A stretch of 64,000 bases of DNA from Pocillopora verrucosa (taxonomy: Eukaryota; Cnidaria; Anthozoa; Scleractinia; Pocilloporidae). The stretch spans positions 11,771,914-11,835,913 of the forward strand of contig NC_089321.1 in NCBI RefSeq assembly GCF_036669915.1, given 5' to 3'. The notes beneath the pieces were generated by a model, which saw only the letters and a program-made list of their open reading frames with translations, did not search any database and had not been told where the DNA came from. Position numbers and translations under genes: made by a program. Shown one piece after another: positions 1 through 12,829 of this stretch (position 1 is the stretch's first letter; each line of letters starts with the position of its first letter).

Positions 1-1497
1 GATCTATTGAAAAATGAACTATTTTCGCAATTTTGTTGCCACCGCTTGTATCAAGACATGTTAAACCCACAAAACGTTGTTAAAAATTACATCTCTTTCG
101 CCATTGTTCACCATGACCCTGGAAAATTATGTTTCTCATTTTCCTTTATCAGTGTCAAATTCTGTTGGAAATCAAATAGCTGAAACTGCTGTTTCCTTTT
201 GTTTTTATTGATAGTATTTCGTGTTTTTTTTTTCTCCGTCACCCGAGGCGTTTATAAATACTTCCGAAGTATTATGTAGAGTTGCCTAGTTTTGTTTTGT
301 CCTCTTTCTTTCACACCGTGCCATGTTCATAGACTTCGGACTTTGGACCCTTTGTCTCAATAAATTATCTGAGATAAGTAGAATTCGAAAACTAGTTTTT
401 ACTTTTCTATCGCTCATCGTTTTTATCCGGAAAATTAGATTCCTCTTTTCTCTCAGACAAACATTTCACAGGTTTTATCATTTTCAATTCATTTGTCAAA
501 TTGAGTGCAAAGTCCGGGGTAGTATTTCAGGATTTCTATTTTATTGCTGCCAAGATAAAAGCAAGCATTTAACACTAGAAACGCTATTTTTTTCACTCTA
601 GCTTCTATTCCTTCTGCTATTTCATTTATCGCAAGTAAAAAACGCTTCACAACCCTTTTTTTTAGTTTTCCTTAAGGAAATATAAACGTGGCATTTAAAA
701 GCTCAATAAGAACAAATGCCTTTGAGCGCTTTCATGGCGCAAACAAATCACAAATATAAAACACCTTGCTGGGCCATTTTGAGAAAATATCGTTTCTTTT
801 TAAAAGAAAACAAATCCTCGACATTTATTTTACGCTCGAGCTCTATGCACCTCACAGTTGTCACCCATATTGAGACGTGAAAAATAATTGAGAAAGAGGT
901 TTAAAGCTATTTAAATTTTCTCAATTAAAGTACGCTGTAACCACAGAGGAACACATTTTAGTTATTATCGAACACGATGATGATATAAGAAAAGAAAACC
1001 CATTTTGTAAAGTGTCCTTAAGTTCTCGAGACGTGTTAATGTTATCTCGAGATGGTTTTGTCGATAGTAAAATGTCATAAATATTTTAGGTAAAAAATCA
1101 ATCTTCTATGATGGCAAGTGTAAATGAACCAGCTATTATTTTGCTAGGAAGCGAGGCCCGGAAATAATTTCCATATTGAATAGACTTTTTCAATGAAAGC
1201 GTTCATACATGCGTCGAATTATCGATCATTTAAAAAAATTAGGTCTGGAAGACATCGAAAATTCATTCTGAATCTAATTTATTTTGAAGTACGGAGCCGT
1301 TTTCGGCGTTTTGCGGCAAAAATACTGCAATTTTTGCTGAATTTTTATACAAATATTTATATTTCAAGTTGCGCTTTTCGCGTTTGCATTTGGCCATCAA
1401 ATGAGGAACTCTTGACGAGGAGACCATTTGCAGTAGTGTTGTACAATAACGGACTAATGTAGAGCTCTTTGGAAAAATACTCATTTGTCGAAAAAGT
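1..1497. other. AT-rich non-coding stretch, nothing recognised
   Basis: About 1.5 kb of AT-rich sequence upstream of the PAW-C2 gene. The open frames here are short, hydrophobic and AT-driven, with no recognisable domain. I looked for exons of a peptide:N-glycanase catalytic core, which would sit here if the next gene were a full NGLY1, and saw none. It may hold the promoter of the PAW-C2 gene or be an intron of a gene starting outside the window. Confidence 0.4.
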
Positions 1498-1630
1498 ATG
1501 ATACCCATGGTGAGACGCTTTCTTCCACAAGGAGCTGATTTCTGTAAAATAAAGAGAAATGACAAAACTGTCGTTTTAAACAGAATTCTAATGTTATGCT
1601 TAAAAGATTTACCAATTTACTTGTTTTTAG

Positions 1631-4600
1631 CAACCTTCGAGTTACACGTTCACCCCAAACAAAGAGGAAGTCATCGATTCAAGGTGGGTAACTTTGTCAT
1701 TTGCTTTTTCCTTTGATTCAGTTAAAAGATCTTTTCGATTTGCAATTTTACTCCTGAAACTTTGTCTTTATATTTCACCTATCCCAGAAAGAAATCGAGA
1801 TCGGCAGGGGAAAACTTCGACAAAATAAACGCTATTTCAAATGCAAATTGTTCATTTGCAAAGCGTAACAGGATATATTACTTCGTACCCTAAACCTGAA
1901 AGGACTGCAATGGTGTCATTTCTCTGTGTTTGTCCCAATGAATTCTCTCCCGCCGTGATGTGGAGAAGAAAATGCATGAAAGAAATAGGGCTAAATAATT
2001 GTCCATTCATCGAGTCAAAAATTAAAGTGACATGCAAAGATGTTTACAACAGTGAACCAGATTATTTTCACTTTCAAGATTTATTTGCGAAACATTTCTT
2101 ATCACGAGAAGTGAAGTCTGGCTCTAGTTCAATACCAATTTTTTCGATGATTATAAATATTGCCACTCGATGTCTAACAAGCGTATTTATCGGAAGCAAA
2201 GAGGACAAAAGGCTTTTTTCATGCTAAGATCTTCAAGCCACATGAAGTTACATTAATTAATAAGTGCTAGGTTTTCAACGGCTGAAAAAACACGGCAACC
2301 TGAGTAGCAAAAGGAAAACAATTAAGTAGATATTTTATCATTTTGTTCACAAAATAAAACAAAATTGCTCATGGAAAATTGCGACGGATACAATTTTTTA
2401 CGAAAATTTCTGTAATTATCCAGAAGAAGATCATGTAATATCAGTGGTAGTGTCGTACCCAAGCCTTTCACGGCCAAGGGGCAGATACAGTTACACGGTA
2501 GGCTCTGGGTACGGGATTATATCAGTGGTCAACTGATAGGCATAATGGAACTGATATGCCTTAATTTTGAATAATTTCTCCCGTATACTAAGATACAAAT
2601 CATTCATTCATTTATTATTTCATTCATTCATCATTCCTTCATTCATTCGTTAATTCATTCTTTCATTAAGTAATTAGTTAATTAATTCGATAATTTATTC
2701 ATTCCTTAATTCATTCATTCATTAATCCATCCATTCATTCCTTCATTCATTCATTCATTCATCGATTCATTTCTTTATTCGTTCATTCATCCATACTTTC
2801 ATCCACCACTCACACATTCATTCAAATCAACCAATCGCAGTTCGTTATTTTCCCGCCAGATTCAGGCTCCGTTACAGCACCACATGTAACAGTTACTATA
2901 GGGACTGGTCTGATGCCATAGACCCATCCGCACAGGGGGTCATCTCGGGATGGGACAAAGTGTTGTATTCAGTGGACTCCGTTCGCCGAACAGTCAATGA
3001 AGAAATTGGACAGGTCATTTGGCTCTCCTGAGTCTTTTTTTTATTATTATTTTCTCAGTTGATTTGAAGATATAGGATGGTTCAAGGAGAGAAGCTGAGG
3101 TTTTTCAAAGGGGAAGGGGGGTCAAAGTGTTTCACATAATGATAAACTAAAGGAATATCGAAAAGCCAAATTATTTCGGTATTTTGGACGCCAAGGCCAA
3201 AATATTCCCTCCTCCATCGCTTTAGGTGTATCTGGAGAGAATACCTGGGTCCAATACAGGTTACATCAATTGGCGAATCAACTTCGGCTGCTGCGGACTC
3301 CAGGTGGATGAGGTCACCTTGCGCTTGTTATGCTTAGAAGACTATGGCGGAGAGATTGTTGTTACACTAACTGGTCATCCGGGAGAAAAACGAGTTCGAT
3401 ATCCTATAGGTAAGTGATTAGTTATACACGGGCCGCGAATGGAGACTGGAACTTAGTCACGTGCTTTTCGGATAGACTTTCGATATTAATTGGGTAATTT
3501 AACAATTAAGGTGGATTTCAAACATTGTTTTGGACAAAGGTGGGCGAAAAGACTGTGGGACCAGTCATCTAATATCAATTCACGTTTTTTAGAAGTTTTT
3601 AATCAAATTTCATCAAACTGTAGCACACGAATACCATCTAGCCGTAATAAGATGGAAACTTATAACCTTATTTTTAAGGGGGGGGGGGGGGCCCTCCATT
3701 ATTTGGACCCGGCCGAGTATGTGCCTCCGTACAGAGTGTGGTACTTGTGGTCTTAGGTCTTAATAAAAGGAATTTCTTGAACAGGACGTCTTTCTACTGA
3801 AAGTCTTAAGCAGTGTGAATACAGCTGCGCTTATGAAAACGTTGAAGTAATTAAGAGGCAGTCTAACAAGTGCTTTTAGGTTTTCAGAACCAAGTTGTCC
3901 CTCAGGAGTTAAAAACAACCTCACAAACCATTAATTCGCAGGATTTTAACAGTGCATGACGTTTCAGGTGAAACTCCATCGAACACACACACTCAAACAA
4001 CTTCACGATAATCATGATAATCATCGTAACAATGACGTCCTTTTTATTTTTACGTTTGTTACTCACATTCAAGTGTCATTTCAGGTAGTGATTACGTCAC
4101 ATTTACCGAGTTGCAGAATTCAACGGAGTTGACACTGACCATTCATTTCGTCGGGGAGCCAGGCCAGGTCACTCGGCTATTTCCACAGAGTATCCTGAGG
4201 GGCATGGGATACCCACTGGACTTAAAAGTTATTCTAAAGGTGTGTATTGGCCAGGTCTCTCAGTTAAATGAACTGGCTAAGCCACTCAGCCGTAGTGATA
4301 GGCCTGGTTACTAAGGCAATCCCAGAAAATCTTGCTCTGAGAACGTAAAACCACAACCACGATTGATCACATTAACCAATGGACACGGGAGATAATCTCA
4401 ACGCGAGCTAAAAATAACACCTAGAATGCCAAAAGCGTGGGAAAACGCGAGTGAGCACCCAAAGCGTGAGAAAATGCGCGTGACCAAGTCAAAAATGGTT
4501 TTAGTTTTGTATTTAATTGGTCGAAAAGACGTTTAGACCTTAGGATTTGGAAGGTTTACGATACATTTTATTGTTTCTTCTCTTTAGCAACCAATGGAGT

Positions 4601-6811
4601 CCTTGGGGAAACCCAGAATTCTTATCGGGCTTTTATACAGCAGCTCGCAAGAGATCGAGGTCGATTCACGACATTACAAACAGAATACAACCAACACTGG
4701 TCAGGGATTTCTCCATGTTCATCTCCTCCGAGGAATGGATTTGCCAGCAGGGAAAAAGAGTCCTCAAGAAACATTCTCGAAATGGTAAGATATTTTTAAT
4801 CCTTTAACCCTTAAGAATGACCAGCTTCTAATTTCTCCTTAAACTACCACCCTTAGATCAAATGTAAAGGTCATGAGAATAAAGGAAATGATCATAGATT
4901 TAGAGAGCTCCTGATTTTTAAGGAAATTTGAGCACCAGATAACGTTAGAGTGTTGAAGGTTAAGGCCTCTTTTCACGACTCCGGGTGGTTTCCTAACCCG
5001 GCTGAATCGCAAGGACATTACCACAAGGGGTAACGAAGGGGGGAGGGGATTGTAGAAAATTGACTGCTAGTGAGGGGAGGGGGTCGTAAGAATATTACAA
5101 AGCCTTATGGGGATCAGGTAAATTATATCGTGACAAAAACAAAATCCTCCGCCCCGCCCCCCCCCCCCCCCCCACCTTCCTTGCGATAGAAAATGAACGT
5201 TCCCTTATATTTTGTGCTTGTATTGGTTTCCACAGTTACCTTCTGCGCGATGCTAAGAAATCAACCAAGTGCAGAACAAAAACACGAAAAGGCAAAGATC
5301 CTCTTTGGAACGAACAGTTCTTAATCGTTGGCGTCAATTATCATGACATAAAGCGAAGAGCGCTCGAAGTATGCATCGCCGACGGTCATTTTTCCAGCGG
5401 AAAAAAGGAAAAGCTTTTCGGGGGTGTTCGGCTCAGTCTCGGTTACAAGGCAGTCGTGGCTGCGCAAACCAAGCAAGTTAATCAGGTGCTGCGGTTTCTA
5501 AAAGGAAAGGAAGCGATGAGTGGTGATGTGAACTCGAGCTTTGGTAAATGGAAGAGAGCAAGTGGTAGGAAACCTGTGGCGGATGACACAGGACAGGCAA
5601 CAGAAGAGGAGAGAAATGAAGGCACAGAAACGATAGATACGCCAGGAAATGCAAACAAAGTGGATGAAAAAAGTGTTGTCACTGACATGGCAAATAGTAA
5701 AGATGAAAGTGAAGAGACAAAGCAGGAAATTATCGAAAGTGGACCGCAAAGTGCATCGTCTGCCAGTACAGAAGTAATGGCGACGGACCCTGTCCCAGAT
5801 CCCTCTCAGGATGAGGCCAAGGCGAATAACACCAGAAACCGCTTGGCTGAGCAACGCCTTTTCGAAGCAGTGATGGCATCTATCAAGCACCTAGAACTCA
5901 CCGCACGTCAGACTGTAACGCAGTCAGAGTCCAGCGAAGAACAAGACAAAGGACTTGAAGAAAAACTTGAAAAGCAAGAATCTCCCGAGATTTCCACTCA
6001 GAGCATCAACAACGGCGCTGATGAAGGAAATAATGATTCGCAAGAAGCAGACACTAGTGATCCAACCCCTAACGCAGTAGAAACAGCAGACGAGAGTACA
6101 AGAAATGAAAGTTGGAGAAGGAATTCATTGGATACAACTAAAAATTCCAAAAGCAAGAATGTCCAAGAGAAGAACATTTTGAACGAAGATCAAACTCAAC
6201 GATGCAGCGACCAAGCTGAAGACTTGCTAAATGTGATCAAAAATCATATAGCCGATAGAGAAAATCTGCCAACAAATGAACCCGAAAATTCCCGAACGGA
6301 ACCCGATCAAATATCGAATGGACACAAAGGCAATGAAGATCAATGTACTGATGAGAGAAGCGCTACGAAAGAAGAAAGTTTTCCTAAAAAAGGGTTGAAT
6401 CCTACTGATACTAAAACAGATAACTCGGTAGAAATTCTTAAAGAAGAGCCCAAACATTACTCTAAGCATCCCACTCAGGAAATAAAAACGGAAAATCCTG
6501 AAAGCGAAAACAGTCTACCACAGAAGTCGACGATTTTGAAGAAATCGTCTGCAGGAGGACCAAACGACATGAAGCGGAGCTCATCCTTCACCTTGAAAGA
6601 TATCGGAAAGAGACTAAGCTTTAGGCGCAGCAGCAAATCAGAAGTCAGCGGAGATAGCAGATTGGAGACGGGCTTACAAACAAATGCAGACAAGATGATG
6701 CTAGATGCTCAAGGACTCGAAATAACCCAATGGACGCTTGTCGTGTCTCGGCCGAAGGAGTGGCACTACTGCTGGCACATCCTCAGATCTGAAATGACCA
6801 TTCTACACTAG
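1631..6811 (+). CDS. PAW domain-C2 domain protein with long disordered insertion (5' end uncertain)
   Basis: Six exons fit in phase: 1631-1683, 2860-3013, 3226-3409, 4085-4239, 4588-4784, 5236-6811 (772 residues). Residues 1-182 resemble the PAW domain that closes animal peptide:N-glycanase (NGLY1): an F-x-L-x-Y start, two tyrosines then RDW, ISGW, then VYLERIPGSN, INWRINFG and LFPQSILRG. Residues about 190-310 form a C2 domain (GFLHVHLLRGMDLP, KDPLWNEQFLI, LFGGVRLSL). About 410 acidic, Ser/Thr/Glu-rich residues follow, then the segment QWTLVVSRPKEWHYCWHILR, which looks like the last C2 strand. The usual C2 calcium aspartates are mostly missing, so calcium-independent binding is likelier. The PAW domain of mouse PNGase binds mannose glycans, so a glycan- and membrane-binding adaptor is an inference. 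An alternative initial exon at 1498-1509 (Met-Ile-Pro-Met, then a GTGAG donor) would give a complete gene. The 1.6 kb last exon is uninterrupted. Confidence 0.72.
2590..2830. repeat. Degenerate ATTC tetranucleotide repeat
   Basis: Roughly 240 bp of imperfect ATTC/ATTA units in the second intron of the PAW-C2 gene, ending just before the acceptor of the exon at 2860. It is an old interrupted microsatellite with no coding content. Confidence 0.85.
4801..4968. repeat. Dispersed MITE-like repeat, family 3
   Basis: Starts with TTTAACCCTTAAGAATGACC and shares the order of conserved blocks (GACCAG, TTTCTCCTTA, TATCACCCTTAGATCAAA-like, AAATTTGAGCACC-like) with copies near 19960 and 39140. It ends near GTTGAAGGTTA. 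It sits in the intron before the last PAW-C2 exon. Confidence 0.55.
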
Positions 6812-9800
6812 ACATTAATCTCGTCAATCTTTAAGGAGCCTTGAATAGTCAGAGGGCTGGTCAGCTATGTTCTAACCGCTGATTAAAAGGCACTTAGAGA
6901 CAGGAAGGCTCAAGTCTAGGCTTGCCTCGGTCAATACTAGCCGTGGAGATCTGGGTCGAGCATTGATATAAAGTGTAAAGAAAGGCACAGACTTAATAAT
7001 TAAATTAGGGCTTTGAAATTATAAAGGTGAAGTTGAGTGTAGATGTTGACTTAACAACTGCAATTTACTTCGTGTTCGACATCGAGTAGGTTTAGCTCAT
7101 ACATCTCCTACAGGTAATCTGCTGAACTGTCAACTACAAAAGCATCCATAAACGTTAAAATCGAGAAATATGACCTGATCTTTTTGTTAAGGATCTTAGT
7201 CATTCTTATTTATGATAATGACTTTGTTAATAGCATTATTAACGAAAGTATACTAATGATGATATTAGAGATATAATAGCAGTTATAATGATAATAAGTG
7301 AAAAATGATGTAAACTAAATCATGACCACCAGTAGGTTAGTTTCCTACGTTTTCTCACCTTTTAGTGTTAGGTATATCAGCTTTTAGATTCCATAAATGA
7401 TATCTTCCATAAGTCTGCTGCAAAAATCTAACAACTGATATTAGATGCGCATGCGATGACAAACCTGTGTTTTTCACTTTCTAATAACTTAGTGAGTAGT
7501 TGTAAGAGTTTTACTGTTTATTATGAAATTATATTAAATGTTAAGGAATTTTTAACCGCATTCATTTGAGAACTAAAAATTAAGAATAAGAAAAAAATTA
7601 ATTACTTGTCTCTGTCGTCTTTTTTTTCTTTTATCTCACAGGATCGGTTCTGTGCATATGGTATACTGCCATTTGCAGCGTTTCACTTCAAGAGGCTTTC
7701 AATAAGTTTCACCCATGAAGATTTTTAAAACACTTCAGTATTTACAAGCTTGAAACATTATATTCGGCGTCTAAGAGCTAGCCCCAGAAGAGACAAGAAA
7801 ACATAGCCTGACTAGGTTAAGACATAACGGGAACTTTGTTTCTCGGATAGAAACTGATATTGTAATCAAAATCGCCTGAATTTAACTCTTCTTTACATGA
7901 CAGAAGTGGCTAAAAAATTGCTTCAGTATTGTTGTATGAGTGTTTTTTGTAGCATTACACTTTCTGCATCGTCGCTGGAAAAAATAAACCGGGTTTCGTT
8001 TATTTTCGAAAAAGCCGCTATTTTAATGGGGAGTGGGACGGGGCGGATTTAATGCAACGATGGAATCAAGGTTTCAGGTGGAAAAGAGGGTTCCAAAATA
8101 CGGCAGAATAGAATCACATCCGGGAAGATTATTGAATTATTTGGACCCCAGATGATGCCCTGCACCAATTTATTTTGAAGCATTTGATTTAGCACAAGAG
8201 ATTATAAAGTTCAGTTATATTATCTTGATCTAGCAATAACCCCCACTCTAAGTATGATGTTTTTATAGCTCACGCGCGTTCTATAAACATTAGAACATGA
8301 ATCCAGAGTTGAAACTGGTTTGAATTTGACACATTGGAGTCAACTAAAAGACTTCCTTGGAAGTCTAAAAGTATAAAAATTTCAATCGTGCTTTGGTTTC
8401 TTTTTCGTCTTGGTTCTTCCTTTACTTAAGAGTTTTCCCGTAAAAAATTCGTCAAAACAGCAGTTCAAAGGGAAGAGTTTTATTCGCATTATTATTCCCC
8501 AAAGACACTCCTTACCCTCGTTCTCGCGTTGTGGTTCCCCTGACTTTCATTGAGACACATGGAATGTGGGAATTTTGCGCATGACTGTTTGAATGACGGA
8601 GAATACAGATAAAGCCGCAAAAACGAAATTGCAATGCGTGTGGTCGACTGCTGTTCAATTGGCTATAAAAACGTTTAATTAAAAATCTCTTAGGATAAAT
8701 TATTCTGAAAGCGCCGCAGTGCTAGCTTCCGTGCATTTATTACTAAAATTTTCGACTGTTTTCAAATAAAACCTGAAGCTTTTTTGATTTAACGACGGTA
8801 CAAAAACAAAAGCACTCTCCTGATGTTTTTTTCACGGAGAGCCTAGAGTTCAAAACGAAGTGTAGACCAGAAATTAAAGAAAAATAATAATTATTCATTA
8901 GTGGAGATGAAGTTACCTTTGACAACTAAATTTCGCACGTACACGACTAAAACTACTTGAAAACAGCTTTAGAATGCGAATCGCATTCATTGAAGGTCAA
9001 CAGTGACTTTTTCTCCATATGTAAAGTGATTGAATTTGCCAGAATTTCATTTCGTTGTAGAATTGATTACAACGCTCGACACCTCTTTCAATTTTCGAAT
9101 ACTTCCCGTTGACGGCGGCTTCTTTGTGGTGAAAACCAATCATGACATCAGTGTGAATTTTTGTGGCATGTCATTAGTTTTCTTGTCAGAGAATCACTTA
9201 CGGGCACAGTGCAGATGTTTCGCTGGAGAATGTTTGAAATTCATAGCAAACTTCTGTATTTGAGGTGCTTTAAAAAAAGTCCTATTTTAGAGAGAAGTAA
9301 GGAATTCTAATAAAAAAAAACTGCGAGAGGAAAACACGCTTAATCTACTAAGCTCAAAATAAACCCTTTCAGCGTCACTTTTTTTTTTTTCCTGAAGCTT
9401 TTCCTTTCATAAAAAAAAATCAAACATTTTCTGCCTCGATTACGCAACTGTTCACTGATTATCTCCGCAAGTTATCCTTGCATATTGTGCAAGTTACGTT
9501 TCATCGTTTTTGTTTATACTTCGAGTGCAATATTTTTTTTACAGTTTTTTAACATGTATTTTAATTTATAAGTACATCAATGAGAGATTTCATTAATGTT
9601 TACATTCATTCTGGTCACGAGTATTTCGGAAATAGTTCATTGCTGGTACGTTTATTATGACAACGTCATTTGCAAACGTGAGATCGATCGACAGACGACG
9701 AAACTGAAAAACAAATCGCTCTTTTTGCGCTGAAAAGCCAGTAGTTCCGCCATACGGTGTGATAAACCTTCGCTGAACAAATGTGAAAGCCTAGATCGGG

Positions 9801-9836
9801 AAATATTTTAAGTGCTCGTCGCTGGATCCAACAAAA
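6812..9836. other. Non-coding interval between PAW-C2 and CH genes
   Basis: About 3 kb of AT-rich sequence. The first part is probably the 3' UTR of the PAW-C2 gene; an AATAAA occurs near 7983. The last few hundred bases should contain the CH gene promoter. No domain, repeat family or RNA gene was recognised. Confidence 0.4.
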
Positions 9837-12710
9837 ATGTCCAAAAAACAAAAAAATCTCGCAGCTGGCACGTTGCGCGGGAAAGAAGCGTTACTCGAGT
9901 GGTGCAAGCGACAAACAGTGGGATACAAGAACGTTCGTGTGTCTAACATGACAACCTCATGGAGAGATGGATTAGCCTTTTGTGCCATAATACACCGCTA
10001 CAAGCCGGACCTCATGTAAGAACAATCATGTTTTCACTTCACATTGAGATAGGAAACAAAAATTCTTGACTTCCCTGAGTTTTTTCAGATTAAATCGTAT
10101 GTTAATTTAAATGTGAAAAAGGTCAAATTTAATCTGAACTCTCGATCTAAGCTGGTTTTGTAGCATAAACGAGTTGCGTTTGAATCGAGCACTTGATACA
10201 AATTTGCAAGAAATACAAATTTCGAAACAGTATTATAATCTCCCATTTAATATTGGGTGTCTTAAGATGTATTTCAATTGACTACCAGCTCTCGATCGCA
10301 AACGTTTCAAACCTCCATGAAGCAATCTGCATATAACAAAATCATCATGGGCTAAATTTCACAAAATTCGTAATCGTAGAATGCAAACTTGTTCTGTTTC
10401 TGACAATATTGGAAAATAATCCTATGCCAAAATACGTTTTTCCTAAGCGCTGTTTATGTCTACACTTGATGTACGATATTGTAAAAACAATAATTGGTGT
10501 TTGCGTCTGAATACTCATACTTCAGACGCAATCAAAACATAACAAGTGATGTAAGCTTTGTTTTTATTAACATATCTTTGAATGTCGGAGAAATTTGAGC
10601 TGCCTACAATGAAACCAAACTACAGATAAGCCGAACGTGTACAGGTCCGGCCCTAAATTGCAGATTTCAAGAAGGTTTGGGTTTCAGAATATTTCAGAAC
10701 ATAGCATCATCGGAGGAAATACAAAATTAAGAAAATGAAAAAGAAGAAAGCACAATCAAAAGACTCGTGATTGCTAAAATGCGTCACGTTTGCGGAAGAT
10801 TTCCGGAATACCCACATGTCCACTATCGGATGCAGATATTTCACTTAGCTCTTTACATCCTACAAGCGATGAACGTGTAAATTTTCCTTACAATATAGAC
10901 CACGAAATTCTCCAAATCAGTTTATAACTTAGTGTACCGTAGCTGGAAAGGAGATTTGCAAAGTAGATCAAAGGTCATAGGACGGGCAAGCTGGATTCAT
11001 CTCCTTCGTTTTTCGGCGGTAGTATTCTAATCAATTATGATCGTTCTCGCTTTAAGTCGCAATCGAGTATTAACTTAATTTCCGTGTCGGTGTTCAGTCT
11101 TCACTGACAAGCTGTACTACCGATCATTCTTTTATTTCAGAGATTTTCAGAATCTATCGAAGGAAGACATGTTGAAAAATAACGAACTGGTAAGCTGAAC
11201 TATTTTTAATATTTATAATGCATTTTCATTGCATGTTTTTGAAACAGTCTTCGGCATGAAGAATATTAAACATTTCTCTTTCTCTCATTATTACTGAAAT
11301 TGTGACAGAAAATGAAAGCCTGTCAGCACAAATGTTGATAAGTTCTTCCTGTCTGATATTGTAATAATGCCAATTTTTGGCAACTATCAGAGTTTGGTCA
11401 AAACAAAATCAATCAAAAGAACACGAAGTTTAGCTCGATGTCAGCGTATGACCATGATAATGAGAATGATGTTTTATCAGCAACAATGCTAGGTGGGCCA
11501 CACCCACCTGAAGATAAAGGCAATCCCTGGTAGATAAATGTGTAAAAATTTAGACTAATCTTGCTCTCTTTGCTTAAAAAAGTAACTTTGATTGCAAAAC
11601 GAGTGGAGTCCTAAGCGTTCTTTAGACTGGGCGATGAAATGCTGGGGTTGAAATGATGTCAATGAAATGAATGCGAGGCATGCCGGGAAGGAAGACCTCC
11701 TATAGTCGAAAAAAGTTGTGTTTTTACATCGAATAGAGATGGCTATACTGAAAATAAATTACTACAAAAGATGGGCTAAAAATTTTTTCCTGCGGTCTGC
11801 CACTATTGTAGATCAGTCAATTATATCGTTTTTTTTTTTGTGGAAAAAAACCGTCTCAAAAATTAATACGTCCTCTTAACACACAAATTTTGTCTCGTTA
11901 ACAGGCTTTTAAGGTAGCAGAGGAAAAGCTCGGTGTCCCCGCTTTATTGGACGCGAGAGATCTGGTGTCTATGGATGTCCCGGATGAACAAAGCGTCATG
12001 ACTTATCTTTCTTCGTTGTTTTTCAGTCTAAACAACTTCAAACCTTCAGGTAACATAAGTTTGGTTTTCAGTGTTTTGTGATTGATACCTTGCTGTTATT
12101 TGATACAATGTTTGTCGAAAAGTGAGTTATTGTTCACAGAATCGTGATTGTGGCTTTTCGTTACTTTGCAGAAGACACAGCGGAAATAAACAACAACACG
12201 ATACCGAAAGGTAAAAATGAAATTTATTTTAAAGCAACGAAACCTCACGTTTTGCGTTGTATTTAAATAAAATCATTAAGGAAAAGGGCAGAAGTGGCGG
12301 CCTGTGGCTCGCTGGATCTTGAGTTCTGGGTATCTAATAGAGTCTTAATTGACTAGTTACCCATCCTGACTAGTTACCCATGTCTCGTCTTATAAAAGCC
12401 CTAGGGCGTAGTTGCCTCTAACTGCCGCAGCATATCGATGATTACTTACCCTGACGAGACAAGGGTTATTACTAGTCAGGGTAAGGAAACACCAATATGC
12501 TGGGCAAGGCATAATGGCAACTACACCCTTAGGTTTACCTTGAAGATAAAATTCGCCTCTGATTAACTTCAACCGAATTGTTTCTTAACAGGGAGACCCA
12601 AGCGATATCTGTTTGATATTCTGGCTGACGAGGCATACAAGCGACGGTTCAAACTCAGACAGCGCGAGATAGTCGAAGAACCTTGTACTGATACCGAAGT
12701 GACTGCTTAA
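9837..12710 (+). CDS. Small single calponin-homology domain protein (MICALL-type CH)
   Basis: Five exons in phase (9837-10015, 11141-11189, 11905-12049, 12172-12210, 12592-12710) give 176 residues. Residues 11-110 form a CH domain of the MICAL/MICALL/EHBP1 type: [71 protein letters not shown]. These single CH domains are adaptor modules linked to actin and membrane traffic in the MICAL family. The protein ends with a 65-residue tail rich in charged residues and has no LIM or bMERB domain, unlike true MICAL-like proteins. The start Met is the first in frame and is followed by a lysine-rich stretch. AATAAA lies about 115 bases past the stop. Confidence 0.88.
12400..12533. repeat. Foldback (long inverted repeat) in a CH-gene intron
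   Basis: A nested palindrome in the intron before the last CH exon. Outer arms are 12400-12416 and 12516-12533 (CCTAGGGCGTAGTTGCC against the reverse complement of GGCAACTACACCCTTAGG). Inner arms are GCAGCATAT near 12427 with ATATGCTG near 12495, and TTACCCTGAC near 12447 with GTCAGGGTAA near 12475. It is probably a hairpin-type non-autonomous element; transcripts of the host gene could fold here. Confidence 0.7.
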
Positions 12711-12823
12711 CAAACGATTTAGAATGGCTACTTTTTTAAAATGAAAATGAATATATGAGCCATGCAAGTCGTGTCTTGGAGATTTCAAGCGCTCAGAAAC
12801 ATTGCTGTGTAGTATGATGGAGT

Positions 12824-12829
12824 AATAAA
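12824..12829 (+). terminator. Polyadenylation signal AATAAA of the CH gene
   Basis: First canonical AATAAA downstream of the CH stop codon, about 115 bases away. Position and strand fit; use not proven. A second candidate lies near 13070. Confidence 0.5.

Noticed and set aside
1841-2227. 128-codon plus-strand frame
   Set aside because: No similarity recognised, no supporting splice signals in phase, and it lies in the intron between two PAW exons.
5482-5890. Minus-strand frames opposite the PAW-C2 last exon
   Set aside because: Antisense shadows of an acidic coding exon; Phe/Ser-rich with no recognisable domain.
1-6811. A complete NGLY1 (peptide:N-glycanase) gene
   Set aside because: Only the PAW part was found; no catalytic Cys-His-Asp core or PUB domain was seen, and the protein continues into a C2 domain.
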